Below, in pieces: positions 21,768 through 31,941 of a stretch of DNA of 64,000 nucleotides. Within the stretch, counting starts at the first letter, position 1. The number at the start of each line of letters is the position of its first letter. The position numbers were made by a program, and so were the translations under genes. A model generated the notes under the pieces. The model was not told where the DNA came from and did no database searches. It saw nothing but the letters and a program-made list of their open reading frames with translations. Source of the DNA: Schizosaccharomyces osmophilus (lineage: Eukaryota > Ascomycota > Schizosaccharomycetes > Schizosaccharomycetales > Schizosaccharomycetaceae); contig NC_079240.1 of NCBI RefSeq assembly GCF_027921745.1, forward strand, positions 1,481,001 to 1,545,000, given 5' to 3'.

Positions 21768-22595
21768 GCAAAATACGACTTGTTTAATTCCCCGTTATTA
21801 AAAGACTGAACTCCAAATGTTATCGACCCGAGATAATTGGAAATAATTATCAAATTTTTTTCTTTTTCAGAATAAATACGGCTACGAAGAGTTGGCACCA
21901 AAAACTAGACTTTCCAAGGTCACTTTTCAAGTTACTTGGAAATATCGTATTTCGTAAGTTTATATGATAATTATCAAGGATGTCGTTTCGTCAAACGATT
22001 CGCAAGGATATTCAGGTTTTATGACAGTTGGATTTGTATTCAAAACAAAATATTGAATATTTTGCTTGGATCTTCGTTCATAAGTTTGATTAAAAGACTG
22101 ACGAAGAGTAACTTTAACAGCTATTGCCTTACTTTCAACATATTTAGAGCCGAAACGCTCTCTTCATTGTTGTACAATTTATTCATTTCAAGTAAAAATT
22201 GGTAGAAAAAGTCAGGGTAGCTTTTGAATAATTTATTTCGATATCAAGGGACCATAATATAGCAAGGAAACAAGACAAAATATATTATAAAGGAGTATGT
22301 ATACCTCATCACGAAGAAAGTATTGGAGGTATTCCAGCAAGTAGTACATTGGTTAACTTGTTCGCTGATGAAACGTAAAATGCTTCAACCTTCCAAGAAA
22401 GCTAATGATCGAAAGGAAAAAGAAAAAGTGAAAGCAACCTGTCCAATTGATGGATTCTTAATTGTCACATAGATGGGCTTTGGTTTGACCATCCAATCTT
22501 GAGAAAAGGTTTCCGAAAAATGGCATAGAGGTCATGCATCATATATCAACATTTCAATCGAATAAAGAGGCGAAGGAGATCAAAGAATAAGTCCC
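21768..22595. other. Intergenic region between rcf1 and seryl-tRNA synthetase
   Basis: 828 bp. It holds the synthetase promoter (both genes are on the minus strand) and the rcf1 3' region. A plus-strand frame at 21936-22205 is Phe/Ile/Asn-rich and looks random. Nothing else supported. Confidence 0.6.
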
Positions 22596-22919
22596 CTAAT
22601 ATGGTTTAGGAGGAGCAGGTTTGGGCTTAGGATTCATAAACAAAACCCCAAACGCAACGGCTGCAAGGGTAAACCCTTGAGACAACACTCGGTATTTCAT
22701 AAACCGATTTGCCTTGAGTTCATTACCTTTTCTCAGATGATATCCTGAAACCAGGAACGTTCCTACAGTCATGACACACCCAAGAGGAATTAAGGGATTG
22801 TGAACAAGTACATATGTCAGTTTTTCTGAACGAGACATTGTAGTTTCTTGGCTTGAAGGTTTTATTATCGAGTCCATTTGTGCTTGTTCTTGTTTTTGTT
22901 CTACAGGATTCGAGCTCAT
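22596..22919 (-). CDS. rcf1: HIG1-domain respiratory supercomplex factor (Rcf1-like)
   Basis: 107 residues, single exon. The HIG1 domain spans about residues 33-96, with two membrane segments (about 42-60 and 78-96). Signature blocks are NPLIPLGCVMTVGTFLVSGY and FMKYRVLSQGFTLAAVAFG. These match the QPLVPIGC and RWRVGLQAAT blocks of budding-yeast Rcf1. Such proteins sit in the inner mitochondrial membrane and support cytochrome bc1/oxidase supercomplexes. The protein lacks the long charged C-terminal extension of budding-yeast Rcf1 and ends in a Pro/Lys tail. The Gln/Glu-rich N terminus is unusual but short. It could equally be called a generic hypoxia-induced family protein. Confidence 0.88.
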   Translation of the reverse strand: MSSNPVEQKQEQAQMDSIIKPSSQETTMSRSEKLTYVLVHNPLIPLGCVMTVGTFLVSGYHLRKGNELKANRFMKYRVLSQGFTLAAVAFGVLFMNPKPKPAPPKPY

Positions 22920-23497
22920 TTTTGCTGTATGCTTTTACGTAAATCCGTGAGTTTCGATTTCAATATAGAATACAAATAATAGGTCAATGTATATCGACCA
23001 GGGTGTAAAAAAGGAATATAAGAATGCAAGAAGAAGGAAAGTTTTAGCGAACGTAAAAAATGTCAACAGATCGATTTTCAACAATTGCAAAGCTCTACCT
23101 TACTTAAGGATAGTAATTTTCAAATATATAGCGTAAGAGAAATAGTGATAAAAATCAACGAATTGAAAGATCCACGAAACGTTCCTTTGCAATGATTAGT
23201 AAAACGGTTCACTACTAAACCTGAAACTTAGTAGCGTACTCAAAGAAGAGAAAACGATACAAATGAATGGATTTATTCGTTGAAAAAAGACTTCAAGCCA
23301 AGCGTTCTGGTTCTCTTGGTCTTCATAGACTCTTTTGTCTTTCCTCTTTAGTAGAATTTTCGGGCAATACCGGAGAACCCATCGGAAAACTGTAACCAAG
23401 GCTTTCAAAAACTCACCGAACATCACCGTTCATTGCTATGCAGTAAGAGTATCTAAATATCAAAAGCAAAACGTAGAGAATCATAGATCCCTATGAA
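22920..23497. other. Divergent intergenic region rcf1 / DIL-domain gene
   Basis: 578 bp shared promoter region. No further features recognised. Confidence 0.65.
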
Positions 23498-25201
23498 ATG
23501 GATCGATTGAATGATGATGGTATATTTAATGGAGGTACCACTTCTGCTTTTGAAAGAAATGAAGAAAAAGTGTTACCCGATTTGTCCCAGAATCGCTTAA
23601 AATCCAGTAATTACAATATGGAAAACGACATCTTTAATACCGTAGATATTTGGAACAATGATAGTCCCAATGGGATGCAAGAATCTCTTCAAAAAGATGG
23701 CGGATCAGCGAATAAAAGCTCGGGTTTAGAACTAGACCTTGGAAACATTATGCTTGAAACACACAACCTGGATTCTACAAAATGGAACACTGACAAGTAT
23801 ACTCAGGACAGTGCTGGCATCAACGATAACAGTTATGATTGGAAGTATTTTGTTTTTGATGAAAGGGAAATAGGCTCCATGCTTCGGTTGTTCGTGCAAG
23901 AGTTTCGACCCGATCGACCATCGTTGCGATTAGCTCCGGCAAAATTGTTTTATTTGGCTTCCCGATTTGCTTATTCGTACATGCCAAAGAGTAAAAACAT
24001 CGGACATGATCTTCTGACAGGCTTTCTCGATTCGGTTCACCAAGTCATACAAACAAATACTGAGGATATGGTTTTATGTGTGATGTGGTTAGCGAATGTT
24101 TGCCTACTTGTATTCTATCTTCAGAGGGACACAAGATTGGAAGAATTAACTGGACAAATACAGCATGAATGTTACCAACTAATATCTGAGATTTACTTCT
24201 TGGTCTGCAAAGATGCCATTCGTCGCATGGACGAACATTTAGAAAAAGGCATGCTTAAGTATACGGGGATACAAGGCTTAGACTCCATCCTTCATTCAAG
24301 AAGCTGGAATTTCTTGAGACGTCGACATATTACAGACAATCCTTTATCTCCTCGCAGTACTCCTTCAGCTTCCCCACGTAATATTACTAAAATCATTGCT
24401 TCCACCCTTCATCTACTAGAAGTGTTTTATGTCCATCCCCTCATACGTATCCAATGTATTGAGCAGCTGTATCATTGGCTGGGTATGCGACTTTTTAACA
24501 GAGTTCTTTCCACTAAAAAATATCATTCTCGAGCTGCCGCTATGGAAATTCGCTTCAATATTTCCAGCTTAGAAGAGTGGTCTCAGACAAACTCCGTGAA
24601 GCTCAAAAAGCCCATCGACTATCCTGGAGAAGACTTCCGAGTCTCTCTGACTCCTCATCTTACATCGCTGACTCACTTGCTGCAGTGGCTTCAATGTCTA
24701 TATAGATTAAGTGAAGAGAATGAACCAGAAGCATTGCAGGAGACACTCGAATCTTTAGACGCCTTGAATCCACGCCAATTCCTTACTGTCGCAAAGTCTT
24801 ATCAACCAAATAATTCCGAGGCAAAAGTTTCACGAACGTTTTTAAAGCGTCTCGAGGTGTATCATAGGGAGGAATTACGAAAAACCTTAGAATCTGCTCA
24901 CGACGATGGAGTTGTAAATGAGTTTGAATTAACAAAAGATGAAAACCAGTTGCAGCCTCTAAATTTGCCCACGAAAGCTCAGCTAGCCAATGCATATTCA
25001 AGCATTACTTCTGGAAACGCATTCAACAACGATCGTAAAGTCCTTTTTCAGCCGCATGTTTCCAACGACATCATCGATCGATTAGAAGAAAATGGTATCT
25101 CTATGGATCGAGCCGAGCTTCCAACTAGCGTTTTTGAAGATGAATTAGCGAAACGAGAATGGCGGCCTGATCAGGAAGTAGAAGAGTTGATGGGTGCATA
25201 G
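23498..25201 (+). CDS. DIL (dilute) domain protein, conserved fungal family
   Basis: 567 residues, single exon. The first ~115 residues are Asn/Ser/Asp-rich and probably disordered. Residues about 120-370 are helical and include a DIL domain with LLEVFYVHPLIRIQCIEQLY, HWLGMRLFNRVLSTK and FNISSLEEW. In class V myosins and afadin the DIL domain binds cargo or partners. Here no motor domain is attached, so the protein is a stand-alone DIL protein as in other fungi. The C-terminal half continues the helical domain and ends in an acidic tail (RPDQEVEELMGA). The cellular role is unknown; one may guess membrane traffic or polarity, but the sequence does not show it. Confidence 0.82.
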   Translation: MDRLNDDGIFNGGTTSAFERNEEKVLPDLSQNRLKSSNYNMENDIFNTVDIWNNDSPNGMQESLQKDGGSANKSSGLELDLGNIMLETHNLDSTKWNTDKYTQDSAGINDNSYDWKYFVFDEREIGSMLRLFVQEFRPDRPSLRLAPAKLFYLASRFAYSYMPKSKNIGHDLLTGFLDSVHQVIQTNTEDMVLCVMWLANVCLLVFYLQRDTRLEELTGQIQHECYQLISEIYFLVCKDAIRRMDEHLEKGMLKYTGIQGLDSILHSRSWNFLRRRHITDNPLSPRSTPSASPRNITKIIASTLHLLEVFYVHPLIRIQCIEQLYHWLGMRLFNRVLSTKKYHSRAAAMEIRFNISSLEEWSQTNSVKLKKPIDYPGEDFRVSLTPHLTSLTHLLQWLQCLYRLSEENEPEALQETLESLDALNPRQFLTVAKSYQPNNSEAKVSRTFLKRLEVYHREELRKTLESAHDDGVVNEFELTKDENQLQPLNLPTKAQLANAYSSITSGNAFNNDRKVLFQPHVSNDIIDRLEENGISMDRAELPTSVFEDELAKREWRPDQEVEELMGA

Positions 25202-25586
25202 AGAGAGGCTCTAAAATGACCTGATGAATTAGCTTGATGTATTCTTCTAAAATATTGCATTGTTTCTTTACTCTCGTTTTGATCTTCTGGTTTCTTGTTT
25301 TTTTTTAATGCGTGTACTTCTCTTATTTATTTGTAATTCGGTTTTTATACAGGCATTCGTGTTTCTGATTTTGCTATTTTTTTTCGTCTAACGTGAATTG
25401 TCTTTTATACAGCTTCTAATTTAATCGCATTAATATTTGTTATTTTTTAAGATTTAGTAATTTCTAAATATCATGTAGTCTTTTATTCCGATGTAGCCAA
25501 AGTAGAACATATAGTATTCTACGAAAAGTACACATGGAACTCGGAGGAATCATTACTGTTCCATTCAAAAGTCAACCTTTTCGAAA
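25202..25586. other. Intergenic region DIL-domain gene - methyltransferase
   Basis: 385 bp of T-rich DNA with likely 3' processing signals. Nothing else seen. Confidence 0.65.
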
Positions 25587-26369
25587 ATGCCCGAAAAGAA
25601 GCAAAAGACCTTGAAGTATCAAACTGATACTGAAAACTATGAATTGGGTAAGCCAGATTTTCCATTTGGCCTTACAGATTGGCTCGTTGACGAATTTTGG
25701 GTTGATGAGGATTCTACTATTCTGGATTTGGGAGTAGGTACAGGAAAGCTAATTCCTCGAATAAATGCTGCTCATCCTAAAAAGATTATCGCGGTGGATT
25801 CTTCGGAGGCTATGCTACAGGTGCTGCAAAAGAAGTATCCAACGGTAGAATCATACTTAGGCTCAGCGACGCAGATTCCGTTACCTGACGAAAGCATAGA
25901 CCTTATTTTATGTGGTAATTCTTTCCACTGGTTTGCCAATGCAAATGCTTTGAAGGAAATGCATCGTGTTTTGAAACCAAATGGAGCCCTTGGCCTTGTT
26001 TGGAATGTCCGAGACAAATCTGTATCCTGGGTCAATAAAATTAATGAATTGCTGGATAGATATCGCTCAGGATCACCTTACTTTGGAACCTGGGAATGGG
26101 CTCAATTGTTTCCTGGACATGGATTTCGAAAGCCTCGCTCCTGTGTTTTCCCTTTCGCTTATTGCACTACAGCTGAGAATGCCATTCATCGAATGGTTTT
26201 TTCTTTATCTTACATTCATGCTCTTTCCGAAAAGCAGAAAGCGACCGTAAAAGCTGAGCTGGACAAAATCGCAGAAACAGTGCCAAGGGTGCAAAACACA
26301 GACCAAATTAAATTTCCTTATCAAACCATGGCCTTTAGTATAGAGAAGGATGGTTTGAAAAAAGAATAA
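25587..26369 (+). CDS. SAM-dependent methyltransferase, trans-aconitate-methyltransferase-like
   Basis: 260 residues, single exon. Class I Rossmann methyltransferase: motif I is ILDLGVGTGK (about residues 45-54), followed by the acidic strand end IIAVDSSEAML. Motif IV-like is IDLILCGNSFHWF, then LKEMHRVLKPNGALGLVWNV. The last two blocks are typical of the fungal Tmt1-like/Methyltransf_11 group. The substrate cannot be read from sequence; the trans-aconitate label is by annotation convention for S. pombe relatives. S. pombe carries two adjacent copies at this position (recalled), but here I find only one. No membrane or targeting signal. Confidence 0.88.
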   Translation: MPEKKQKTLKYQTDTENYELGKPDFPFGLTDWLVDEFWVDEDSTILDLGVGTGKLIPRINAAHPKKIIAVDSSEAMLQVLQKKYPTVESYLGSATQIPLPDESIDLILCGNSFHWFANANALKEMHRVLKPNGALGLVWNVRDKSVSWVNKINELLDRYRSGSPYFGTWEWAQLFPGHGFRKPRSCVFPFAYCTTAENAIHRMVFSLSYIHALSEKQKATVKAELDKIAETVPRVQNTDQIKFPYQTMAFSIEKDGLKKE

Positions 26370-27253
26370 AGAAACCCCATTGATATTGCAACGAGTGACG
26401 GTGAAATCAATTTACTACTATTTACATTTTGAGCATAACTCTGGCAAGGAAAGCATAGGAAAAATTGAAGCTGATATCGTCTAATCCAAAGAATTGCTAT
26501 GCTTTACTACCTATTTGCATATAAACTCCCGCCTTTTGTAACTAGGAAGATTTATCATTTCAACTATCCTAGACATGCTCTTCTTAGTTCTTATAAATTG
26601 GAAAAAACGACATACTTTTCTTAACGGCTCATTTTAAACTGCTCGGGATTTGATTTTTTAAACTTGATCTTGAAACTAAAACTAAAATGTTAAAGGGCAA
26701 CACACTGCCGCATGAAACATCATATGGACAGACCTTGTAGAACCGCTATTACATTGAATTTTTGATTTTTTTTTGGTCAAATAGTGTTTCATTATGTCGT
26801 TTGAGTACTTAATCGCTTTATCTAGAATGAATCAAACTTCCCTCGCGATCGCTTCTACTGGCAACCACTCAAGATTTGGGTTCCTGTTTTCAACGAAATC
26901 ACCTTTTCATTTGAACAAACAAGAAAAATCGCGACAAATATAAGACATCCTCATACAATACAATTGGATATGTTTGAAGACTAGGCGTGAATTCACATTT
27001 CCAGCCGTCGTTGACTATTAGTATCATCACCAGCTAATTTCCTAGAGAATTCGATATATCGGAGCATAAAATAATTGTTCAATTCGAACTCATTATTCTT
27101 TTTCAATTAGTTTAAATTAATTGAATTGACTAAAAGTTTGAAGAATTGACAGTTGTGCTTTCGTACAGAAAAAGAAAAAAAATCTAGAGTACTACCCTCT
27201 ACCTTGTTCAGGCTTTAACTATCCAATTTGCTTTTTCACGGGCAATTCTTTCC
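26370..27253. other. Intergenic region methyltransferase - Zn2Cys6 regulator
   Basis: 884 bp upstream of the transcription factor. I searched it by eye for remains of a second methyltransferase and found none. A/T-rich with no clear motif. Confidence 0.6.
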
Positions 27254-29221
27254 ATGAGTACAATTCCAGCTGACGGAATCTTGGAAAGACCATATCGTTC
27301 AAGAAAAACCAGACCTTGTGACAATTGTCGACTTCGGAAAGCAAGGTGTGTAGTTGAAGTTGTAGGGAATTCTTGTGCGTTATGCCTAACACTCAAAATC
27401 CCTTGTACGTATCACTTACCGCCCATAAAACGCAATAAATCTAAGAAAAGATCTGACTCTGTTTCTGATGAATTGACTCTTGAAGTTCCATCTTATTCCG
27501 ATACTTACCATAATAGTAAGCCATTACCTGCTCACAGCGCCCAGCGTTTACTCAAAGTTCCCGAAAGCGTAGGCGCATCAGCATCTACCAAAGCACCTAT
27601 CAACAGTCATGACAAACAAGGTCCTCCAAGGGTTCCTTTGAACATGGCAGGGATTACAGAAATGTATCATACTTCTGACGATAAATTTGACAAATTGGGT
27701 CTGGATATATCCCTTAACTATCCGTATGTATTGGGCCCTACTTGTGATTCTGATATAGACTTGATTCGTGAATATTTTTCTTTTCAAGATGGTGTATGTT
27801 CTTTTGATAATATGACTCTGAAGTATGTCTCTTCCAACTCGAGATCTCCCGTTATGTATATTCTTGACCCTGCATATGAGAACGACCGCCATAGCGATTT
27901 TGCTCGCTATGAGCGTGCATTGCACGACCTTTTGACTACCTATGTAGATGAAACGACAGGCCGCACACTAGTTGATTTGTATTTTACTCATATTCATCCC
28001 GCGTATCCCATTCTTCATGGGCCACGTTTCCTCCTTTCCTACAAAAACGGCGCAAGGAACGTTCCTTCTATCCTTTTGGCCGCTCTGTATTCTTTATCAT
28101 TAATTTATTGGAGCAAAGATCCGAGGCTTTCTAATGTTCCTCCTTTAGATCAGCGAAAGATGTGGAATTTGGTTGAAGACGGCTTGAACTTTCATTTTAC
28201 TCAACCACGATTGAGTACCATTCAAGCAGCTTTGTTGTATTTAATTGGACGTCCCCTTTCTAATATGTACAGTCTTACAAGTATCCTATCGCGAACGACG
28301 GTTTTGTCGCAATTGCTGGGATTCAATCATGATTGTACAAACTGGGAGATTCCAAACGAAGAAAAAACTATTCGAAAAAGGATATGGTGGGCGATATTTA
28401 TTGCAGATAAATGGTATTCCATGTATTTTGGTTTAGCAACGAATATTCATGAAGATGACTATGTCGTTCCTAAAATCGATTCTAATGAGACATTACCTCT
28501 TGAAATAACTTCTTCCGTGTCTTTTAAAACTTTTCTAATAATGGTAGAACTCAGTATGATTTTGCAGGACATATTGCAAGACTTGTTTACGATTCGAGCT
28601 TTAAGCAAGCATTACAACAACAATCGCTCTATTTCCTACCAGATTACCGGGTTCTTTAGTCGTTTGAATTCCGCGCGCCCTTCAAAGTTTGAAGAATCTG
28701 GACTAGGAGCTGCATCACTAATGATTCAATTTGACGCGGTAGAAATTTTATTATGGAAAACCGCGCTCCGGTTTCATTTGCCGGAATTTCAATCGGAGGA
28801 TTTATTTGTATGTGTTGAACAAGCGATTTCAAATTTCATTGATATCTCGCCTGATTCGATAGCTGACTTTTTCTGGCCGTATGCTGGGTTCCATTTATCA
28901 ACGCTCGTATCGCTTTTGATTCGGCTTCATTTGGATTTCCATGAAAGCAATACGTATGGAGCGAGAGCCTTCTCTTTATTAGATGCTTTTTTGAGACACT
29001 GTGTAACGCTTCATACGGCTGGCTTTGACATTGTTGAAATGGCGATTGGTCGTTCGTCTTCTTTGCTAAAAGAGTTAGGCAAACGATATCCTCATTTATC
29101 GGCTCTATGGGACAATGTTTTCCAATTGGATGATTCACTGGGACCCGATTTTTTTCAACTAGCCCATGAACAAGCATTCGATCCATGGAACCCTGAAGCG
29201 TGGTCATTTTCTCGACCATGA
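27254..29221 (+). CDS. Zn2Cys6 fungal transcription factor
   Basis: 655 residues, single exon. The N-terminal binuclear zinc cluster has six cysteines at 22, 25, 32, 41, 44 and 51 (PCDNCRLRKARC, then CALC and PC), preceded by basic residues. A Lys/Arg/Ser linker follows. The middle holds a fungal_trans domain with LVDLYFTHIHPAYPILHGPR, LSTIQAALLYL and the block IRKRIWWAIFIADKW. These blocks are characteristic of Gal4-type regulators acting on metabolic genes. The ATG at 27254 lies 63 bp before the first cysteine codon. Targets are unknown. Neighbouring metabolic genes (methyltransferase, HAD phosphatase) are possible but unproven targets. Confidence 0.94.
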   Translation: MSTIPADGILERPYRSRKTRPCDNCRLRKARCVVEVVGNSCALCLTLKIPCTYHLPPIKRNKSKKRSDSVSDELTLEVPSYSDTYHNSKPLPAHSAQRLLKVPESVGASASTKAPINSHDKQGPPRVPLNMAGITEMYHTSDDKFDKLGLDISLNYPYVLGPTCDSDIDLIREYFSFQDGVCSFDNMTLKYVSSNSRSPVMYILDPAYENDRHSDFARYERALHDLLTTYVDETTGRTLVDLYFTHIHPAYPILHGPRFLLSYKNGARNVPSILLAALYSLSLIYWSKDPRLSNVPPLDQRKMWNLVEDGLNFHFTQPRLSTIQAALLYLIGRPLSNMYSLTSILSRTTVLSQLLGFNHDCTNWEIPNEEKTIRKRIWWAIFIADKWYSMYFGLATNIHEDDYVVPKIDSNETLPLEITSSVSFKTFLIMVELSMILQDILQDLFTIRALSKHYNNNRSISYQITGFFSRLNSARPSKFEESGLGAASLMIQFDAVEILLWKTALRFHLPEFQSEDLFVCVEQAISNFIDISPDSIADFFWPYAGFHLSTLVSLLIRLHLDFHESNTYGARAFSLLDAFLRHCVTLHTAGFDIVEMAIGRSSSLLKELGKRYPHLSALWDNVFQLDDSLGPDFFQLAHEQAFDPWNPEAWSFSRP

Positions 29222-29854
29222 TGGATTCCAAACTATTTATTTTTTTTTCTAATGTTCCATCTTTTTCTGGATCTCTCTTCTTGAAATTGCAATTACATGA
29301 AGAGTTGAATTAATCTTATGCAGACATAGTAACTTGCGTTCCAGCATATAATGATTATATGACATTTGGGTACGAAGCAATAATTATAATAACATTATCC
29401 ATTTGGTTTTTGATTTTGTTTTTTGAAATGAAACTGGTTGAGAAAAAGTACAACAAAGGAAAGAGAGTTGATAGCGTTGATTCACAGGCTTTTTTTCTTT
29501 TACATGTCGTGAATCTAACTACTTTGCTAAATTATCATACTTAAATAAACAAAAGGACAAGAAAGTCTGATGCAGAAAAATAATACATTGAAGCGGTGCT
29601 TCGCTATGCGTATCTATGAGGTGAAATAGTCGCGCGTAAGGAACTAAACGTACTAGTAAAGATATAAACAAAAAATCTTTCAGAATGAGTGGTCTGAACC
29701 TTCGCTTCCAATAGAGAAATGTCGACAAAGATACAAAGAAAGAAAAAGTTGCATAAACAAAAAAGGAACGAACGCAACACAAGAAACAACACCTCAGAAT
29801 AACGCTTGATTATGGAAAGCGGAGGACAACGTTAGTTTTGGTAGATTACATAAT
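29222..29854. other. Convergent intergenic region Zn2Cys6 gene / HAD phosphatase
   Basis: 633 bp. An ATG-started frame at 29359-29544 would encode 61 residues with one hydrophobic segment (IIIITLSIWFLILFF). In DNA this AT-rich such a frame is expected by chance. No other feature. Confidence 0.6.
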
Positions 29855-30766
29855 TTAAAACTTGTACTCGGGAGGAGTGTAGTTTTCGGGGATGTTGAAA
29901 ACACGCTCCAAGACTTCACCGACGGCACCTTCGTCGTTACCGACGCGGGAGATGGCACGGGCATTGTCGATAGCGATTTGCATACCGTTCTTGACGGCGA
30001 CAGACCAGCCAGCAACGCCAAACATGGTCAAGTCGTTTTGGCCATCACCAAAGGCAATCACGTTCTCGTTCTTGATGTGGGGAAGGATCTTGTTGGTGAT
30101 GGTTTGGAGAGCAGTACCCTTGTTGCAGCTAGAGGGAATCAATTCAATACAGTAAGCCAAAGCTTGAGTAGTGGTGAACTTGTCCTTGGGGAAAGGCTTC
30201 AAGATATCACGGACAACGTCGAGTTTGTCGGGGTCTTCACAGACAGCCATCTTGATGACCTTGATTTCACCAGACAAGACCTTAGCCTTGGCCTCATCAC
30301 AAGGCATGGACCAGACAACCTTTTCACCGATTTCTTCCAAGCGCTTGACGTTCTTCAACTCTTCACGACCAGGGGTCAAGATGTAAACGTTTTGGTCGTC
30401 GTAAACGACGTTGGCGATGTTGGAGTTGTGCTTGGTAGCATCGACAACCTCCATAACAACTTCAGGCTTCAAGTATTCGGCAGAAACAACCTTGCCTTCG
30501 TTGTAAAGGATACAGCCATTCACGTGAGCGGCAGGGAAGGCATCCAAGCCCAAGGGGACACGGATCGCTTCAACGGCAGAGCGTTGCTTACCAGTAGCCA
30601 AGACAATAGGGAAGTCAGGGCGGGTTTCACGAATGTAGCTCATGGCACGGTAGGTACGTTGATGGAAACGGTGATGAGCATCCAAAAGAGTGCCATCAAC
30701 GTCAGAAATCACCATTTGAACGGTGTCAGCGGAAGGAATGTTGTTAGACTTGTCAGATACGCTCAT
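29855..30766 (-). CDS. HAD-superfamily (Cof/sugar-phosphatase type) phosphatase
   Basis: 303 residues from the ATG at 30766 (MSVSDKSNNIPSADTVQMV). HAD motif I is VISDVDGTLLDAHH (Asp22/Asp24). Motif II is IVLATGKQRS. Motif IV is FGDGQNDLTMFGVAGWSVAV, about residue 240. A C2-type cap lies between, as in Cof-like hexose- or nucleotide-sugar phosphatases. The frame stays open another 29 codons upstream, but that extension contains the TATA element at 30838-30845, so I chose the later ATG. Codon choice is strongly biased (GTC, GCC, AAG, ATC), suggesting high expression. This bias also leaves a long empty antisense frame. Substrate unknown. Confidence 0.9.
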   Translation of the reverse strand: MSVSDKSNNIPSADTVQMVISDVDGTLLDAHHRFHQRTYRAMSYIRETRPDFPIVLATGKQRSAVEAIRVPLGLDAFPAAHVNGCILYNEGKVVSAEYLKPEVVMEVVDATKHNSNIANVVYDDQNVYILTPGREELKNVKRLEEIGEKVVWSMPCDEAKAKVLSGEIKVIKMAVCEDPDKLDVVRDILKPFPKDKFTTTQALAYCIELIPSSCNKGTALQTITNKILPHIKNENVIAFGDGQNDLTMFGVAGWSVAVKNGMQIAIDNARAISRVGNDEGAVGEVLERVFNIPENYTPPEYKF

Positions 30767-30837
30767 TTTGTCGATGTTTTGAAATGTCGCTTTAGGGTGT
30801 ATGTTCGAAGAAGGATCTTCGCATGGGCCTTCCTTCC

Positions 30838-30845
30838 TATTTATA
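30838..30845 (-). promoter_or_regulatory. TATA box of the HAD phosphatase gene
   Basis: The minus strand reads TATAAATA, 72-79 bp upstream of the chosen ATG. It lies inside the in-frame N-terminal extension, which argues that the extension is not translated. Confidence 0.6.
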
Positions 30846-30976
30846 TGTCTCACAGCCCTGATAACCTCAACAACCTACCCTTTGGATTTTCCGGCCATTG
30901 CGTCATTCATCTTCCGACTACTGGGTAGAAGCGACGAATTGCATTCTAAAAATTTTCCGTTAAGGTTTCTTTTTTC

Positions 30977-30984
30977 TGACGTCA
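30977..30984. promoter_or_regulatory. Perfect CRE (TGACGTCA), candidate Atf1-Pcr1 site
   Basis: The palindrome TGACGTCA sits about 130 bp upstream of the TATA box of the HAD phosphatase gene. Atf1-Pcr1 binds such sites in fission yeast stress genes. A forkhead-like GTAAACAAA follows at 30989-30997. Binding is inferred. Confidence 0.55.
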
Positions 30985-31219
30985 TCTTGTAAACAAATGA
31001 AGACATCCGTCCACGCACCACCAAGCAATTTTTTTTTTTTTTGTTTTGTTTTATTTAGAGATTTCTTTGTGCTTTCGTTTGCTTTTTATTTCCATTCGTT
31101 CCATAATTTCACGTCAACATTTGTAATGCTCTTATTGTTTCCCTTAGCCCTTGAACCGTCGAGGCTTGTTCAAAGGCTCGTCCAAACAGATAGATAGAGA
31201 TTAAAACTAGTGTCACAAA

Positions 31220-31370
31220 GGCTATAGAGGCTGTACTGTGCGGGTGTATGCACAAGTGTAGACGCGTAGCCGTCGCTGAGTTTATGTGTATATGTGTTTG
31301 TATGAGTACGAGTCAATGTGTATGTAGACGTATGGTTGTCCTTGTGTGTCTTTTGAGATAACTCGCTGTG
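31220..31370. repeat. GT-rich low-complexity patch
   Basis: Irregular (GT)n/TGTATGTG-type sequence on the plus strand in the isp7 3' flank. It is not a clean microsatellite. The minus-strand isp7 transcript, if long, would be CA-rich here. Confidence 0.5.
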
Positions 31371-31941
31371 TACATATCTCCTTCCTCTCTTAACATTTTA
31401 CTCTAACAACATTTACTGCTTGCAAAACACATTCTTTTCATGACTAGCAATATTAGTATCGAATAAGTATTGAGGTATAACAAAGTAAAGAAAACATAAA
31501 CAAAAAAAAGAACGTTCTATATACATAGGGAAAACATTGGAGTTGGAAGCAACAATTAGCACTAGTTTCTTTTCTACAAAGAAAAGAAAAAATAAAAAAA
31601 TAAAAAAATAAATCATCATATTGCTTCAAGCAAGCAGCACAGACAAGATGAAACGTTGGAAACCCTACCAATAACAGTCGTATATCAATAAAGCTCAAAG
31701 ACATGCTAGGAAGAAACGGGATAGGAAATTTGGATTCTTAAAAAGGAGAAGGGTCATAAAAAATAAAACAACAATATAATAAAATATTAGGAATCCATAG
31801 TAACATTATTTGAAAAGACGAATTAACGGCAGAAAGGTGTCAGTCCTTGGTGGGATACATTCTAACGGATTCAACGGAAAAAGTGTAGAATACAACGGTT
31901 CATTCATGGGTGGCAGTGGTGGTAATGGAGGAGGGGTTCCA

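Larger units (their letters stand above)
30767..31941. other. Long intergenic region HAD phosphatase - isp7
   Basis: About 1.2 kb. It includes the phosphatase promoter (TATA and CRE), a GT-rich patch around 31220-31370 and A/T homopolymers near 31580-31615. It is also the isp7 3' flank. No ORF looks protein-like. Confidence 0.6.

Noticed and set aside
21981-22025. ATG with a promising start (MSFRQTIRKDIQ)
   Set aside because: Stops after 14 codons and the only possible donor (GTTTTA) is non-consensus.
29359-29544. 61-codon frame with one hydrophobic segment
   Set aside because: Ile/Leu/Phe-rich translation is typical of AT-rich non-coding DNA; no family recognised.
29978-30928. 316-codon plus-strand open frame
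   Set aside because: It is the antisense of the HAD phosphatase and is open only because of that gene's codon bias; the translation resembles no protein.
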